Positions 1 to 13,302 are shown, numbered from the stretch's first letter. The stretch: 64,000 bases of DNA from Amphirosellinia nigrospora (GCA_004123355.1 SCHM01000002.1:7599569-7663568); one strand, 5' to 3'. Program-made: numbers and translations. Notes: generated by a model not told the origin, from the letters alone.

Positions 1-2
1 TC

Positions 3-744
3 CCTGGCCTGGAGAGAGACTTCATCGCTTTCACCGCTGAGAAGGTTCCCGCGATCAACAACGCTGTAGACGTCGTCAACGTGAGTGATAAACACCCCTA
101 AAAAAGCGAGGGCCCAGGATTAACGACCTCATAGGTCATGACGTACGATCTTATGAATAGGTACAGTACTGCGTCTGATAGTATATGAAGTTGATTAGCT
201 AATTCTCGAGGAAGACGCGACAACACCACCCACCACCATACTTCAGTGCAGGGATCGCTCAACACAGTCGAGAAGTACATTGAGCTCGGTATGCACGCGG
301 ACAAGATGAACCTGGGTATTGCTTTCTACGCCAAGTACTTTGAGACCGTCGAGGAATGCACGACACCCGTTGGTTGCGAGACTGCCGTCCTCGAAGACGC
401 CAACGGACTTGATACCGGCCGGTCTGGCGCGAAGACCTTCCAGGAGGGTGTCCCAGTGCTCGCGAACGGTAAGGCCGACGCAGCCGAGGGTGGGCAGTGG
501 TACTGGGATGCCTCCACGTCGTACTTTTGGACTTGGGATACGCCCGAGTTCGTCGCACAGAAGTTCGAGCAGATCGTGAAGGCTAAGGGTCTGGGCGGTA
601 TCAGTAAGTCTCCTTGCCTATTACCTTGACCTCGTCATGTCATTCGATGGCTTCTAACATATCGTAGTGGGGTGGAGTCTAGGAGAGGACTCGGCGGACT
701 ACACTTACATCAAAGCGATGCAAGCCGGCCTAAAGACATTGTGA
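3..744 (+). CDS. GH18 chitinase, 3' part of gene (partial)
   Basis: C-terminal part of a glycoside hydrolase family 18 chitinase, which hydrolyses beta-1,4 bonds in chitin; the 5' part, with the catalytic DxxDxDxE motif, lies outside the window. I read four exons: 3-80, 135-160, 215-603 and 668-744 (stop TGA), joined by introns of 54, 54 and 64 nt with GT/AG ends (GTGAGT, GTACAG, GTAAGT). The joined 189 residues contain the family landmarks VMTYDLMNRRDNTTHH (barrel strand 6 region), ADKMNLGIAFYAKYF (strand 7) and GLGGIMGWSLGEDS (strand 8, with the substrate-stacking Trp). The frame is kept across all three introns and no internal stop occurs, so the gene looks intact here. A chitinase could act in wall remodelling or nutrition; the sequence does not say which. 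Confidence 0.9.
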
Positions 745-2443
745 TCTGGTGCTGGCACCCTTGAACGTTCCGAGAATGCGAGAGCGTGTGATATGCTAGG
801 ATTGTAGCTACATAGATGGAATCGACCTTCTCCTACTTGCTACGAACGAGCTGCATGTGCTTCATGATGTGATTGATGTACGGACCCTAGTTAATGAGTC
901 GAATTGCCTTCTGCAAGGTACAAGTATGAATCTCAATCCCGGGCTCAGCATCGCTTGGACTTGTCTCTTCACACATCGGTTAGCACGGTGGCGTTTTGCA
1001 ACACCTAAGACTAGGAAGGAAAAGACAAAATACTGGACGTGTTCACTTCACGTCTTTTATATATCGTTCACCCAGACGACACATAGTTGCCGAACAATTA
1101 AAAGTTCTTATGAACTTCAAAGCCAGGAGGTCAGAATCAGGATAGAATCAACATCTCAATAGAACTGTTGAAAAACATGACCAAGTGATGCGTTCGCGCA
1201 CAGAACTCTCTCTTGGCGCTATAGTTCGCCACATTAGCACCAAGACACGGAGACGGGTATGTTCGTGCTGCTGCACTTTTCGTCTGCAGGCTTAGCTGCA
1301 TATCTGCTGTACATACCCGACTCCCGTGTGGGTAGATAGCGGCTCCAGCTTACGCAGACTCGAAGGAGATTATCTCCAGCGCGTATGTCGGACCAAGGTC
1401 GATCTCCCGTGTGGGATATCACGAGAAAAGGATAGGATCTGTGCTCATTGTATGCGATAGGAAAGAGTTGCGTCGTAGATTGACGATCCTAGATATGTAA
1501 GCGTCCTAATAAGAAATAGCTTCTCAATCATCACACCCCAATAGTTGATGTGTAGTATGCGCGAAATCCCCACCCGGGGCCGCGGTTGGACTAGGAGAAT
1601 ATATTACGCGATGTCTGGTAGCGTGTGGCGTTACGTGCGGTTCCGGGTTCTCCCCATTTTACCCTGCAGAGGGTCACATTCAAACGCCGGGGGGCTTCAA
1701 GCTGATCAATTCTGACCTTATGACACCCATCTCGAGCTTATCGATTATCAAGCAGATCATCGTCGTCGGGGGATCCCCTCTTCTCAAGGAAAAAGGGTAT
1801 GCAGATCCGTTCGAGGGTTTCTTGGCCTCGCATAGCGGACCGCCAAGAACCGGGCGGGGTCATTGGTTCTTCAAGGGTCCCTCGTCCCGTACTGGTGCAC
1901 ACGTGCTCGCGATAATCGGGCGCCTCTCGCTTTCGTGGAAAGGGACGGTTATCGGAGGTGATGAGGCAGCTCGGGACGAACTTCGACCCGGCCTGCGCGG
2001 CACAGATACGAGGAAGAGGCTCACTTCTCCCAGTTCGCAGCCCTGGCCCCTGTTATAGCGTCGGTGTTAAGGCTGAACTGGTGTGATATGTAGTGTGCGG
2101 TTGCAGCCTTGACAGAGAATTGACTAAGGCGCAAACGGTTGACCGAGACACACACTTCCTGAAGGGCTGGTGTAGATTTTCTTGGCTCAATATTGTAGGG
2201 TCCTCACCCTTGAGAGCGAGGCTAGGATGTCTATCAATACAGGCCAGGTAATACTAGTTAGAATCAAAGCCATTAAGCAGCATCTACTCCGGTGACCCGG
2301 TTGATCGCTTTGACTACTTAGGGAGCCCGTTGGTTGATTCGTTGCCCGTAGTCAGAGCTTCTTGGATCCCGATTACACTCGTTCTATTCCGCCGTACCTC
2401 TCACCGGCTTATTTCAGCTCTAGTATTAGTGGTATACCCAACC
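745..2443. other. Intergenic region, no gene supported
   Basis: About 1.7 kb between the chitinase stop and the peroxidase start. Composition is ordinary and not RIP-like. The open frames here (857-1162, 1720-2058) lack recognisable motifs, splice-supported extension or a plausible product. The stretch just upstream of 2444 should hold the peroxidase promoter, but I see no convincing TATA element. A 12-bp direct repeat CTCCCGTGTGGG occurs at 1321-1332 and 404-415 of the same kilobase (1404-1415). Confidence 0.6.
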
Positions 2444-3967
2444 ATGCTCTCCTATACCCTCGTCGTGACACTCGGAGTCATCACTTCGGTCTCAGTGAAT
2501 GCTTTCCCGGGTTCCCAAGAGAGAAGCAACTCGCAAAGATCGATGTCCTGAACCCGGCCGACCTCAACAATGTTGGCTCGGACGAAGGAGATGACTCTTT
2601 CGAATTACTCGGGGACCTCATTACCCTACCAACTTCGAACCTGACACAAGTAGGACGCGAGATCACGGACCTGCTTATGAACTTTGGAGCCCCTGAGAGC
2701 GATGTCGCCTACGTTGACGTTCCGGCATTGAACTCTACTGCCTGTGCCCAAGATACATGCTGTGTCTGGAAATACATTGCCGACGAAATGACCGACCTCT
2801 TCCGAGGAGAATCGGGTCGATGCACTAAATGGGCCCGGATGGCTGTCCGTCTCGGATTTCATGATGCTGGGGCCTGGTCTAAGGCCACTGCTTTCCAAGG
2901 CGGCGGCGCGGATGGGTCTATCTGCCTTACTGAGGAGTATACCCTCCCGGAAAACGGTGGCCTTGAAGACATGTGCGTTCAAATGCTCGCTTGGTACGAC
3001 GAATGGAAGAACCAGAAGGGCTTTGATATCTCCATGGCCGACTTAGTCCGGTATGTATAATGACTGTTATGCTTTTCAATATTATCCATGCACTATTATC
3101 CGCCGCGACAAATTATATACCTTAGTGCTAACACGTAAGAAGTAAGCAGATTTTTTCATCGCGTTCACCTACCGTTCTCAAATAGTAAGATATAAGTGGT
3201 GCAGTCAGAGTACTTACAGATCTCAGAGATGGGTGCAAATGTAGCCACTGTCGTCTGCCCTCTCGGCCCTCGGATCCGGTCCTTCGTAGGTCGTGCCGAC
3301 TCCGCTGTCGTGAATAGAGTAGAGCTCCTACCTAGCCCCTTTTCCGAAGCGGTCGACCTCATCCGGCTATTCAGAGACAAGACAATTAGCCCTCATGCTT
3401 TGGTCGCGCTTCTCGGCGCCCACACAACCAGCCAACAACGGCTCACAAACTCCACCAGAGCAGGCGATCCTCAAGATAGCACCCCAGGCGTCTGGGATGT
3501 GCTTTACTACGAAGAAACATACGGCTCAGTCGAAGCGCCGGACCGAGTGTTCAAGTTCCCGAGTGATGTTGCTTTGGCTAAGTATTCTGTTACCGCCACG
3601 GAATGGGTTTCGTTCCTCGGTAGTGCAGGGCAGGGTCATTGGAATACGGTAGGTTACCGAAGTGTATTCTCTCTCTGCAACGTAAGACTAGACTCGGCTG
3701 ACACGAAGATAGGACTATGCTAGAGCATATATCCGTCTGAGCTTGCTCGGTGTTAATAATATCAACCAACTTATGGAGTGCACCAGGGTCTTACCGGCAC
3801 GAACTCTGGAATACAAGAATCCGGACCAAGCGGACATGAACGAATGGCTGAAGAGCTCTCGGGTCTCCCTCACTTCAGACGAGATTGCTGAAAGAGTCGA
3901 GCTTGGAGGCATAGTCGATATCAATAACCTCGTCGCCGGCAATATCTCGAGGCAAATTGAGCTTTGA
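2444..3967 (+). CDS. Secreted class II-type heme peroxidase (ligninase-like), frameshift near 5' end
   Basis: Extracellular heme peroxidase of the fungal class II (lignin/Mn peroxidase-like) superfamily, oxidising phenolic or aromatic substrates with H2O2. The start at 2444 gives a good signal peptide (MLSYTLVVTLGVITSVSVNA, then FPG). The mature protein continues in another frame from about 2520, so one base seems to be missing between 2505 and 2525. Landmarks: RLGFHDAGAW (distal Arg/His pocket), GGGADGSI (calcium-site loop), CPLGPRIRSFVGR, LLGAHT (proximal heme His) and DSTPGVWDVLYYEETY. Exons: 2444 to about 3054, 3220-3648, 3713-3967 (TGA). The 3649-3712 intron is clear. The first intron is less certain: the strong donor GTATGT at 3051 breaks the frame, while GTATAA at 3055 keeps it. 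Expected length is about 430 aa. The frameshift may be a sequence error or early decay; the rest is intact. Confidence 0.85.
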
Positions 3968-4458
3968 GGCCAATGCGTTGCCACCTCGACTACCTAAGAT
4001 TGGTGAGAAGTTACCTAAGGCAGAATGTTCACTTTTCTCTTCTTCAATTCTTGGCACATAGTTACCTTTGATATTGTACATATTTGTCCCTTTCGTCCTG
4101 TATATTTTATCAACTCTGAATATAATCAGACACAAAGTGGAACATTCCCAACTTCAAGTTAAAAGAACTCATGATGAACCTTAAGGTAATTAAGCCGGTG
4201 ATGAAAAGGGCGATATGCTTATTGTAGTTACAAGCGTAAAGAAGTCTTTGTCGCGGGTGAGAAGAAGGCATTGTTAGGTGAAGACAATAAGGTTATATGC
4301 GCTTTGACCCTTTTTAAACCCAGAAGGTTATTAAATAGAGACCGGGCAATGGAATAACGCGCTAGGTGAGAAACGAAGTGTGCATATCGAATCTCCTATA
4401 ACGTTAGCCTATTTTTAGCTCAGTTGTTAATACATATTCAATATAAGCTAAGTTGAAT
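3968..4458. other. Intergenic region, no gene supported
   Basis: About 490 bp between the peroxidase stop and the next ATG. It becomes moderately AT-rich towards its 3' end but still has normal CA and TG dinucleotides, so it lies outside the RIP domain. No coding signal or RNA gene recognised; it presumably contains the promoter of the gene starting at 4459. Confidence 0.5.
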
Positions 4459-4853
4459 ATGTCGGATACAAACCAGAGCCAGGGCCAGGAAACGGAAGAG
4501 AGAGAATTCGGTATGATTGAGCACTATTTCGATTTAGAGCAAGCTTCTTTGCCATGTGAATTTGAGTCATTGAGAATCCACAGTTCCGATGAAGATTATA
4601 TTGTTGGCGCTGATACTCCGGGGTTCGATCCGATTACAGATCGGAAAGAAGACCCCCACGCAACGCAAATGGACGAAGCATTGAAGCACGAAAACTTTTC
4701 AGGGGGGAGAGGGCCTTTCGTTTTCCCTCACAGTTCAGAAACTTTTATGGGTTATTATGATGAACCGGTGGAAGAGCTAGTTCAGGAAGCTGAGCCTAAA
4801 CCATCACAACACCTATTGAGTATCCGATGCAAGGCTTACTTACTTCTTAAGCT
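4459..4853 (+). pseudogene. 5' part of an unrecognised gene, truncated by the giant repeat
   Basis: Open frame from ATG 4459 with the non-RIP composition of the gene end. The last codons (LPEV, stop at 4864-4866) lie in the terminal sequence of the giant repeat, so the natural 3' end is missing. The predicted product, about 130 residues before the junction, is acidic and hydrophilic (many Glu/Asp, e.g. GQETEEREFG, HSSDEDYIVG, DEPVEELVQEAEPKP), with no signal peptide, membrane segment or family motif I know. TTG at 4453 extends the frame by two codons, but ATG 4459 is the natural start. The unmutated 160-bp island at 28716-28871, which ends in a Tyr/Ala/Pro-rich C-terminus, may be the displaced 3' end of the same gene; this is inference. 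It could also be a chance frame. Confidence 0.4.
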
Positions 4854-4912
4854 CCCGGAGGTATAATTTGCTATTTTCGGTAAGATTTTAGCTCTAAAGA
4901 TATATTTCTAAA
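4854..4912 (+). repeat. Left terminal inverted repeat of giant element, copy A
   Basis: Starts CCCGGAG and runs through CTATTTTCGG and AGCTCTAAAGATA. The reverse complement of 28661-28715 reads CCCGGAG, CTATTTCGG and AGCTCTAGAAATA at matching spacing. Most mismatches are C/T or G/A, as expected from RIP. Copy B starts the same way at 28875 and keeps an ATCTCAGCT form that matches the right end better than copy A does. Confidence 0.7.
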
Positions 4913-7900
4913 GCTTTAAAGATATATTTCTAGAGCTATTAAATTAATAAGCGTTAAATATACTAATGCATGCATATTTTAAATATTTTTTTTATTTTTA
5001 TTAAAAGTTTAAAGTTAAAATATTAACCGTAGCTTATTATTTACCCCGGAATAAAATAATAAAACGAAATAATTATATTCGTATATAATATTTATTACGA
5101 AAACAGTATTTTAAATAAATAGTCCGCTTAATAGTATATATTATTATTAATTTTTTTATTAGTATAATTAATATAATATTAATAATTATTTATAGTTAAC
5201 GTTTAACTAGTTTTTTTATCGAAATTTAAAATATATATATAATTTTTTATTTAACGTAGTTTTATAAAAGCAAGTTTTTATATAGCTAAAAATAGTATAT
5301 ATTAATTAAAATAGTTAAATACGGCGCGTTTTTTTGCAGCTATTATAATATTATTATTTAAGCTTTATATTTCGCTAAAAAAAAAAAATATTTGCTAATC
5401 TTTTTTTAGCAGTTATATATTTTTTTTTAATAAATAATTAATAATAATAATATTTAAATTATTAGCTACTATTTATCGATTATATAATTTTAGCTTTATA
5501 AAATTTTTTTATTAAGTTTATTATATTAAATAACAAAAAAAAAAAGCAGTATAATTTATTTCGGAAATATTTTTTAATAAATATAAAACTTAATCGAACT
5601 TATAATTTTATATTAAAATATATAATATATTTTTTAAAAAAAATAAAAATTAATATTAAACTAATAAAATATTTTTTATAAAAATATAAATATATAAAAT
5701 AAATAAATTAATATTGCTTTATAAATAAAAAAAAATATATATAAGTTTTTTAAAATAAAAAACGTAATAAATATATTTAATTTTTAAAGCTTTTTTTAAG
5801 CATTAATTGATTTATTTAATATAATTTTATAAGCGTTAAACCGGTTATTTATAAAAATAGCTTAAAATAAAAAATTTTTTTATTTTTAAAAAATAAAAAA
5901 TCTATACGTTATAAGCTATAAATAATTAAAAAATAGTTTATATTAGCTAAAAATTATTTTAAATTTAATTATAACGCTAGTAATATAGTTTTAAAGTTTA
6001 TAAAATAATAAAAATAAAAAATATTATAAATATTACGTTTTTATTATTTAAATTATTAAAAAAATAAATAATAATTTAAAAAAAAATAATAATTTAAAAT
6101 ATATAAAATTAATAATTAGTTATTTTATTTAAGCTAAAAAATTATTTATTTTAAATATTTTATATAATAAACTAAAAATTTTTAGAAAGTTTTTAAAATA
6201 TTATTAATAAATAAATATATATATATTTTAAATTTTTTTTTTAAAACGCTTTTAATAAATTAAAAATTTTATTAAATTAAAAATAATATTAAAGTTTATT
6301 TTATTAATAATAGATTTTATAATTTTAATAAAAGATTAATAATAAAAAAATAATAATAAAGTTTTAGTTTATAATAGTTATAAAATCGAGCTAAAATTTT
6401 AATAAAAAAGTATTAAAATTAAAAAAAACGTTTTTATAAGTTTTAAAAAATAAATATTTAATTTATATTTTTAAGTATTATATAAAGCTAAAATTTTTAA
6501 ATCTAAATATTAGCTAAAAAAATAGCTAATATTATTTTAAAAGTAAATTAGCCGTTAGTTTAATAATTTTTAATATTTTATAAAATATTTTTTATTAAAA
6601 CTTTTTATTACGATTTTTATAAAATAAATATTTATTATTAAGTTATTTTTATAAGCTTTATATAATTATATAATTATATATAAAGAATTTTTTTATTTAA
6701 TTAGTTTTTAATTTTTATTTTTAGTATTATTAACTAATAAAAATATAAATATTAACCGCTAAAATATTTATTATATATTATTAAACTAATTTATATTAAA
6801 ATAAAAAATTTTTATATAGTTAAATAGTTATATAAAATTTATAGAAATAATTTTATTATTTTTATATAATAATAAATATTTATATTTTATTTTTATAAAA
6901 TTCGCGAAGTTTTTTATTATATTAATACTATTTTTTAATATATAGCTATTTTTATTTATATAATATTGCTTTTTAAACAAAAAATAATAAAACTTAAATA
7001 TAAAAACTAAATAAATTTATATTATTTTTATTTTTTAAAAAAATTATATAATAAAGCTAACAAAAAATAAAAAATCGGATAAATTTAATTTTTTATAACT
7101 TTATAAAAAAATTTAAATATAGCTATATAATATTAATTTAAATTAAAAAAATAATAATAAAATTATTTAATTAATAATATTTAAGCTTAATATTACTATT
7201 AATAATTTTACTAAATATTTTAATAATATAAAAGTTTATTATAAAATACGGTTTTTTTTTTTGCTTTTAAATAGAAAAAAACTATATAGCTATATAAGCT
7301 AACTTATATTATAAAATAATAAATTTATTTAATAGGATTTATACTAAACGGGGCTTTTTAAACAATTTAAAATTATTATAACTATTAATAATAATAAAAA
7401 AATAAAACTAGCTAATTAAATAAAAAAAAATAAATAAAATATAAATAAACTAATATTATTTATAAAATAAAAAAACTATAGCTAAAAAATATTATAAATA
7501 ATTATAATAAATATATTAAATAAAAATTAAAAATTAAATAGTAAATTTAAAATAAATTTAAAAAAAAAAATTTAGTTAAACAACTATAATTAAAAAAGTT
7601 TTATATAAAAATTTAGGATATAATTTTAAAAAGTTCGGATTTAAAATTATTAATAAATTTAAAAGTAAATATTAAAAAGCTCCGCTTATTTATAAATAAT
7701 AATCGATTAAATAAACTTAAGCTTAATTTATTATATTTAAGTTTATTAAGTTTTATTTTTAATTTTATAGCTTAATATATTTTATATAATATTTTATTAA
7801 AACTTTTATAAAAAATAATTTATTTAATTTTACGATTTATAATATATATTTTATTTAAAATATAATTTATATAAAGCTTTTAGCAACTTTTTAACGTTAA

Positions 7901-10204
7901 TATTATTAGGTTAAAAAATAAAATAATTATATAAATAATAAAAGCTGATTTATTAAACGGTTTTATTAATTTTATAGTTATATTTTTTGTATAAATACTA
8001 AATTATATTAGTTTTCGATTATTTTATTAAATATATTTAATAATATTTTTAGCTGTACGTTTTAATAAATATAGCTAATTAAGCTATTTATTTATATTTT
8101 TATTTTTAATATAAAAATTTTTTTTTTTTTTATTAACGTATATTTTTTATATTTTAAAAAATATAGATCTAAAAAAAAACTTAATATTATATATACTTTA
8201 TATAAGTTATAAAAAATAAATTAATAATTTTTATATTTAATAATTATATTATAAATAAAGTTTATAATAATTATTTTAATAAAATAAATATTAATAGCAT
8301 ATTTTTTAAATTATAAAAATATATATATTATATGCTTAATAATAGCGGTTAAAAAATATATTATTAAGCGTTAAAAAACTTAAGTTCGAAATATAAAAAA
8401 AAAGTTTTTAAAACTTCGTTAATACTTTTATTAATAGTTTTATTTTTGTTTTATTACGTTAAAGTTTTTTATTAATAGCTTTATATTATTAAAATTAATA
8501 GCTTTACGTTAATATTAAATAATAGCGCTAATAATTTAAGCTTTAGCTATATTTTTGTTTTTAATGCTAGTTTTTTTAAAATATTTAATAAATTATTTTA
8601 TTATATAATTAAACTTAATTATAATATTAATATAAAATTAGCGTTTTATAATTTTTTTTTTAGCTTTAAATATATTTAAATTATATATAATTTAGTTTAT
8701 TATTATAGTTTTAATATTTTTATTTTTAGTAAAAATTATTTATAAGTTATTTTTTTGTTATAAAATACGTTTAACCGCTTTTAAAAAAGCTAAATCGATT
8801 TTATTTATAAGCAAAAAGCAAAAAAAATAATAAACAATATTTAGGTTTAATATAGTTTATAAAAAATAAAAACTAAAATAAATAAAATAAAAATATAAAA
8901 AAATATTATTTAGTTATATTTTTATTAAAAACTAAATATATATTTTAGTTATATTTATTTTATTTATTTTTATTAATTTGTTATTATATTTAAAAAGTAA
9001 GTAGTTATTATAGGTTTTATTTTAGTTTTATAATAAAATAAAAAATATATATTGATTTTTTTTAGGTTTTAAAATAATATAGTTTTATTTAATAATAACT
9101 TTAAAAATAATAAATAAAATTTTTTTTATATTATAATTTTCGTAAAAGTAAAGTGTAAATATTTATTATTATATAAAAAACTAGTAAAATTATTTTATAA
9201 GCTTTACGTAACTATATAGTAATATATATAAAATTTTTTTGTTTAACTAGTTTTTAATCTTTGTTCTTAGTATTTTATATTTATTTTTATATTCGATATA
9301 TAACTAAGAAGTTTTTAAGTTTTATTAATTCTTATTAATATATTACGTATAAAATCTATAATAAAAAAAAAAAAAAAAAAGTTTAACCTTACGCTATAAG
9401 TAGTTATTTATATATTTACGATTTAATAAAACAAATATATTTATTATTTATATTTGTTTTTATTTATTATAAATATTATTTATTATAAATAATAGTTATT
9501 ATAAGTAAAATTATAAGTATTATAATTTATAACTATTATATAAAATTATTTAAATATATAAAATATATTAAACGAAGTTTTTCGTATTATATTAATATAA
9601 ATATTTAAATATTATTAATATTTTATAAAAGCAGCAAAAATTAAAATTATTATTTTTTACCACGTTTTATTTAGCTATTTTAAAGTACTATAGTATTATA
9701 TTTTTAATAATTATATATATATTTTTTATAAAAAATACTTTAAATTAAATAATAGCTAACGTAAAATTATTTTTTTTATTAATTTTTATTTTTAGTTTTA
9801 AAGCTTTAAATATTTAATTTAAAATAGTAATAAAGTTTATAAATTTTTTTTTTCGCTAAATAAATAATATATAGTTAATATATTTATAAAGTTTTAATAA
9901 GCTTATAAATTTATAATTTAAGTTTAAAATAATTTTATTAGTTTTTATAAATTAATTTTTGTTTATTTTTTTTTTATATTTTTATATTATTTATATAGCT
10001 TTATAAGCTTATAAATTATTTAAAAGTAATTTTTAATATTATTTTTTTTAACTATTTTTTTTTTTTAAAGTTTATTAATAAAAAAATAATTTTATTTTAA
10101 TAAAATATATTTAACGTAAAAAGCGTATTTATAAATATTTTTTATTATAATATTTATAATATAATAAAGCTATAAATAAAATATTAATAATAATTAAAGT
10201 ATTT

Positions 10205-10625
10205 AAAATAAAATTTTTATTATAATATTATTTTAAGCGTAATATATTATAGAAAAAAAATATTAGTTTTAGTTAAAAGTTTAAAAATAGGACTTTTTAT
10301 CGAAATATTATTTTAAATATAACTATATTACAAAAAAAAAACGTTAGTTATAATTAAAAATTTAAAAATAAGATTTTTTATTAAAATATTATTTTAAATA
10401 TAATTATATTATAGAAAAAAAACGTTAGTTATAATTAAAAGCTTAAAAATAAGATTTTTTATCGAAATATTATTTTAAGCATAATTACGTTATAAAAAAA
10501 AAACGTTAGTTATAATTAAAGTTTAAAAATAGGATTTTTTATTAAAATATTATTTTAAACGTAATTATATTATAAAAAAAATATTATATATAACCGAAAG
10601 TTTAAAAATAAAAATTTTTAATAAT
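10205..10625. repeat. Tandem repeat, unit about 83 bp, 5-6 copies (copy A)
   Basis: The motif AAATATTATTTTAA recurs about every 82-84 bp, each time followed by a variable coastline of A-runs and a TTAGTTATAATTAAAAG-like segment. The same array, equally degraded, is at 34425-34850 in copy B, so it was present in the ancestral element before RIP or early in decay. Confidence 0.75.
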
Positions 10626-11220
10626 ATTTTATTAAATATAAAAACTAGTTTTAATAATAACGTTAAATTTATTAAAATTATTATAAAAGTTTTATAGTTA
10701 AAGTTATTTTTAAAATTTTAAACGTAAATATTTTTAGTTTTAATATTAATATTTTTAAAAGCTTTAAGCGTAATAATAAAAAACTAGCTTTTATTAAAAA
10801 ATTTTTATATTAATTTCGTAAAAAAATATAATTTTTTTAATATTATTTTTAATAAAATATTATAAACTTTTAAACTATTATAATATTTTTAAATTAATAG
10901 TTTATAAAATATAGTTAATAAAATTATATTTTATAAAATATAGTTTATTAAAAATTTATTTTTAGCTAAAAAAAACTATATATTAATAAATAATATTATA
11001 TTTAGATTTTTTAAGTTTATAAGAATTTATTTATAATAAGCAATTTTTAATTAGTAAAAAGCTTGTTTATAATAAACAGTTTTTTATTAAAAAATTAAAA
11101 TAAATAATTTATAAAAAATAATATATTAATTATATAATATTTAGCTAGCTATTTTAATAAATATTAATATAAATATTAAACTAAATTATTATTAATATTA
11201 TTAAAAATATTATTTTACGT

Positions 11221-11640
11221 AGTTTAGTTGCATAAATATTTAGCTATTAAAATAATAACGTTATTATATAATTATTATTTTTAAAAATATTAGGATATAA
11301 TAGCTAGTAAGCTATTAGTTATTAATAAAAAGATTTTATAGCGCTATTATATTAGCAAATATACTAGCTAAAAATAATTAATTATATAAATATTTAGTTA
11401 TTAAAATAATAATATTATATAATTATTATTTTTAAAAACGTTAGGATATAATAGCTAATAAATTAAAATATTTTGCTTAAATTATTTAATAAATAAACTA
11501 AAATATAAAAAATCGGTTTTATTAATAATCAGTTATTAATAAAAAAATTTTATAATATTATATTATTAGCAAATATATTAGCTAAAAAGTAATTAGTTAT
11601 ATAAATATTTAATAAATTAAATAAAAATATAATAATAATA
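11221..11640. repeat. Imperfect tandem repeat, period about 158 bp (copy A)
   Basis: ATAAATATTTAG(C/T)TATTAAAA recurs at about 11228 and 11387, followed each time by ATTATTATTTTTAAAAA, TTAGGATATAATAGCTA. A third partial unit lies near 11600. The matching field in copy B is near 35440-35860. Confidence 0.55.
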
Positions 11641-12395
11641 ACCGTTAAAGCTAATATATAAAGCTAATAAGTTAAAATATTTAAAATATATTAATTATTA
11701 AATAAATTATTTATTTGCGAATAAACAAAGCTATATTTAAGCTTATAAAGCTAGGGCTTAAGTTCGGGCTAAAGTTAAAGCTAAAATTAGTGCTTATATT
11801 AAGCTAATTATTTATTATTAGAAGATTTTAATTTATAATTTTAGCTTTTGCTATACGTGCTTTTTTTATTTTTTTAAATATATTATTTTTTAGCTATACT
11901 AGTTTTAAATCGAAGTTTATAAAAGCTATATAATTTTAAAGCTATTTTAGCTAATATAAGTTTTTAGAACGCGTTAATCGACTAATTTTTTAAAATAATA
12001 ATAAAAGTTATTATTAATTTTTAAAATTATAATTTAATAATATTTCTAACTTTTATTATTATATATATAAATAAATAGTTTATTAATATGTTATAAACGA
12101 ATAAATTATAGCTAGGTTTATATATTAGCTAGCTAGTATATTTTTTTAGTTTTATAATTCGGGTAAAACTATATTTTAATTATAACTTAAATAAACTATT
12201 TATTATAAACGTATTATAGTATCTAAAAATAATTAATAACGTAATATTAAATACGTTTCGTAAAAAAGTTCGCTTTTATATTAAAAGGGTTTAAAAAGCA
12301 TATAGTACTAGCGTGGTTAAATCGCGGGTTATAAATAAAACTAATTAGTAGTAAAAACGATAATTATACCTTTATATATAATTTCCTTTATAACG

Positions 12396-12408
12396 CATAT
12401 ATATATAC

Positions 12409-12449
<41 letters not shown>

Positions 12450-12456
12450 GGTATAT
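12396..12456. repeat. AT dinucleotide microsatellite
   Basis: A run of (AT)n with a few AC interruptions. The counterpart in copy B is at about 36606-36650. Simple-sequence slippage; no further function visible. Confidence 0.8.
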
Positions 12457-12539
12457 ATATTATTAAAAACAAATTTTCGAATATAATATTATATATTGCT
12501 AACTAATATATTATTTTTAAGTGTCCGTTATTTTAATAA

Positions 12540-12925
12540 TATTTTTATTTTATTTTAAGTAGCCGGGCTAAAATAAAACAAAACATGTTTTTTAAACCGT
12601 AGTTTAAATATTAAAGTTTTTTTTATACTTTGTTTTATTATTGCCGCTTTAAAGTATTTTTTATTTTATTTTAAATAGCTAGGCTAAAATAAAATATAAG
12701 CGCTATTAAATAAATATTAAGTTTTTTTTATTTTTTGTTTTATTATTGCTATTTTAAAGTATTTTTATTTTATTTTAAATAGCTAAGCTAAAATAAAATA
12801 TAAGTACTATTAAATAAACATTAAATTTTTTTTATTTTTGTTTTATTATTGTTACTTTAAAGCATTTTTTGTTTTATTTTAAGTAGCTAAGCTAAAATAA
12901 AATAAAAAATGCTTTTTAAACCGTA
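12540..12925. repeat. Tandem repeat of hairpin-forming units, about 110 bp, 4 copies (copy A)
   Basis: Each unit carries an inverted motif of the form TTTTATTTTA, AGTAGCTAGGC, TAAAATAAAA, able to fold into a hairpin with a 10-bp stem, followed by a TTAAAGTTTTTTTTAT segment and a TTTTATTATTGC segment. Four copies lie near 12545, 12660, 12768 and 12868. Four copies also occur in copy B at 36722-37115. Confidence 0.75.
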
Positions 12926-13302
12926 AAATAGGATAAAAGCTATATTATATTTAAAATAAATTTATTTAATTTTTAATTTAATTACTTTTTATTTAATTCT
13001 ACTAATTATAATAAAGTTTTAAAATAGCAGATAAAAACTATATAATAAAATAAAAAGCTTTATATTCTTTATATTATAGTAAATAGTAAACTTTTAATAA
13101 AAAGTTTATTTTAATAAACTTTTTGTTTTTTTTGCTTAAACGTATATATAAAACAAATAGTTAGAACTTTATTAATCGAACTATTTTAGCTTTATAATAA
13201 ACGTTTTTTATTAAAAATATATATTATAAATATATATATTTAAAAAAAAAGCAATTATAAGCTTATTAATAACCGAATTATAGTTTAGCTTTATTATAAG
13301 CC

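Noticed and set aside
857-1162. 101-codon open frame downstream of the chitinase
   Set aside because: No domain, low-complexity content and many rare-looking residues; lies in the probable 3' region of the chitinase gene.
1720-2058. 112-codon open frame on the + strand
   Set aside because: No recognisable motif, no start context or homologous feel, and the residue mix looks like read-through of non-coding DNA; kept as intergenic.
12290-12350. Degraded tRNA gene (GGTTAAATCGCGGG resembles a B box)
   Set aside because: No matching A box or cloverleaf could be drawn, and the copy B counterpart (GTTAAATTGTAGG) does not preserve the key bases.
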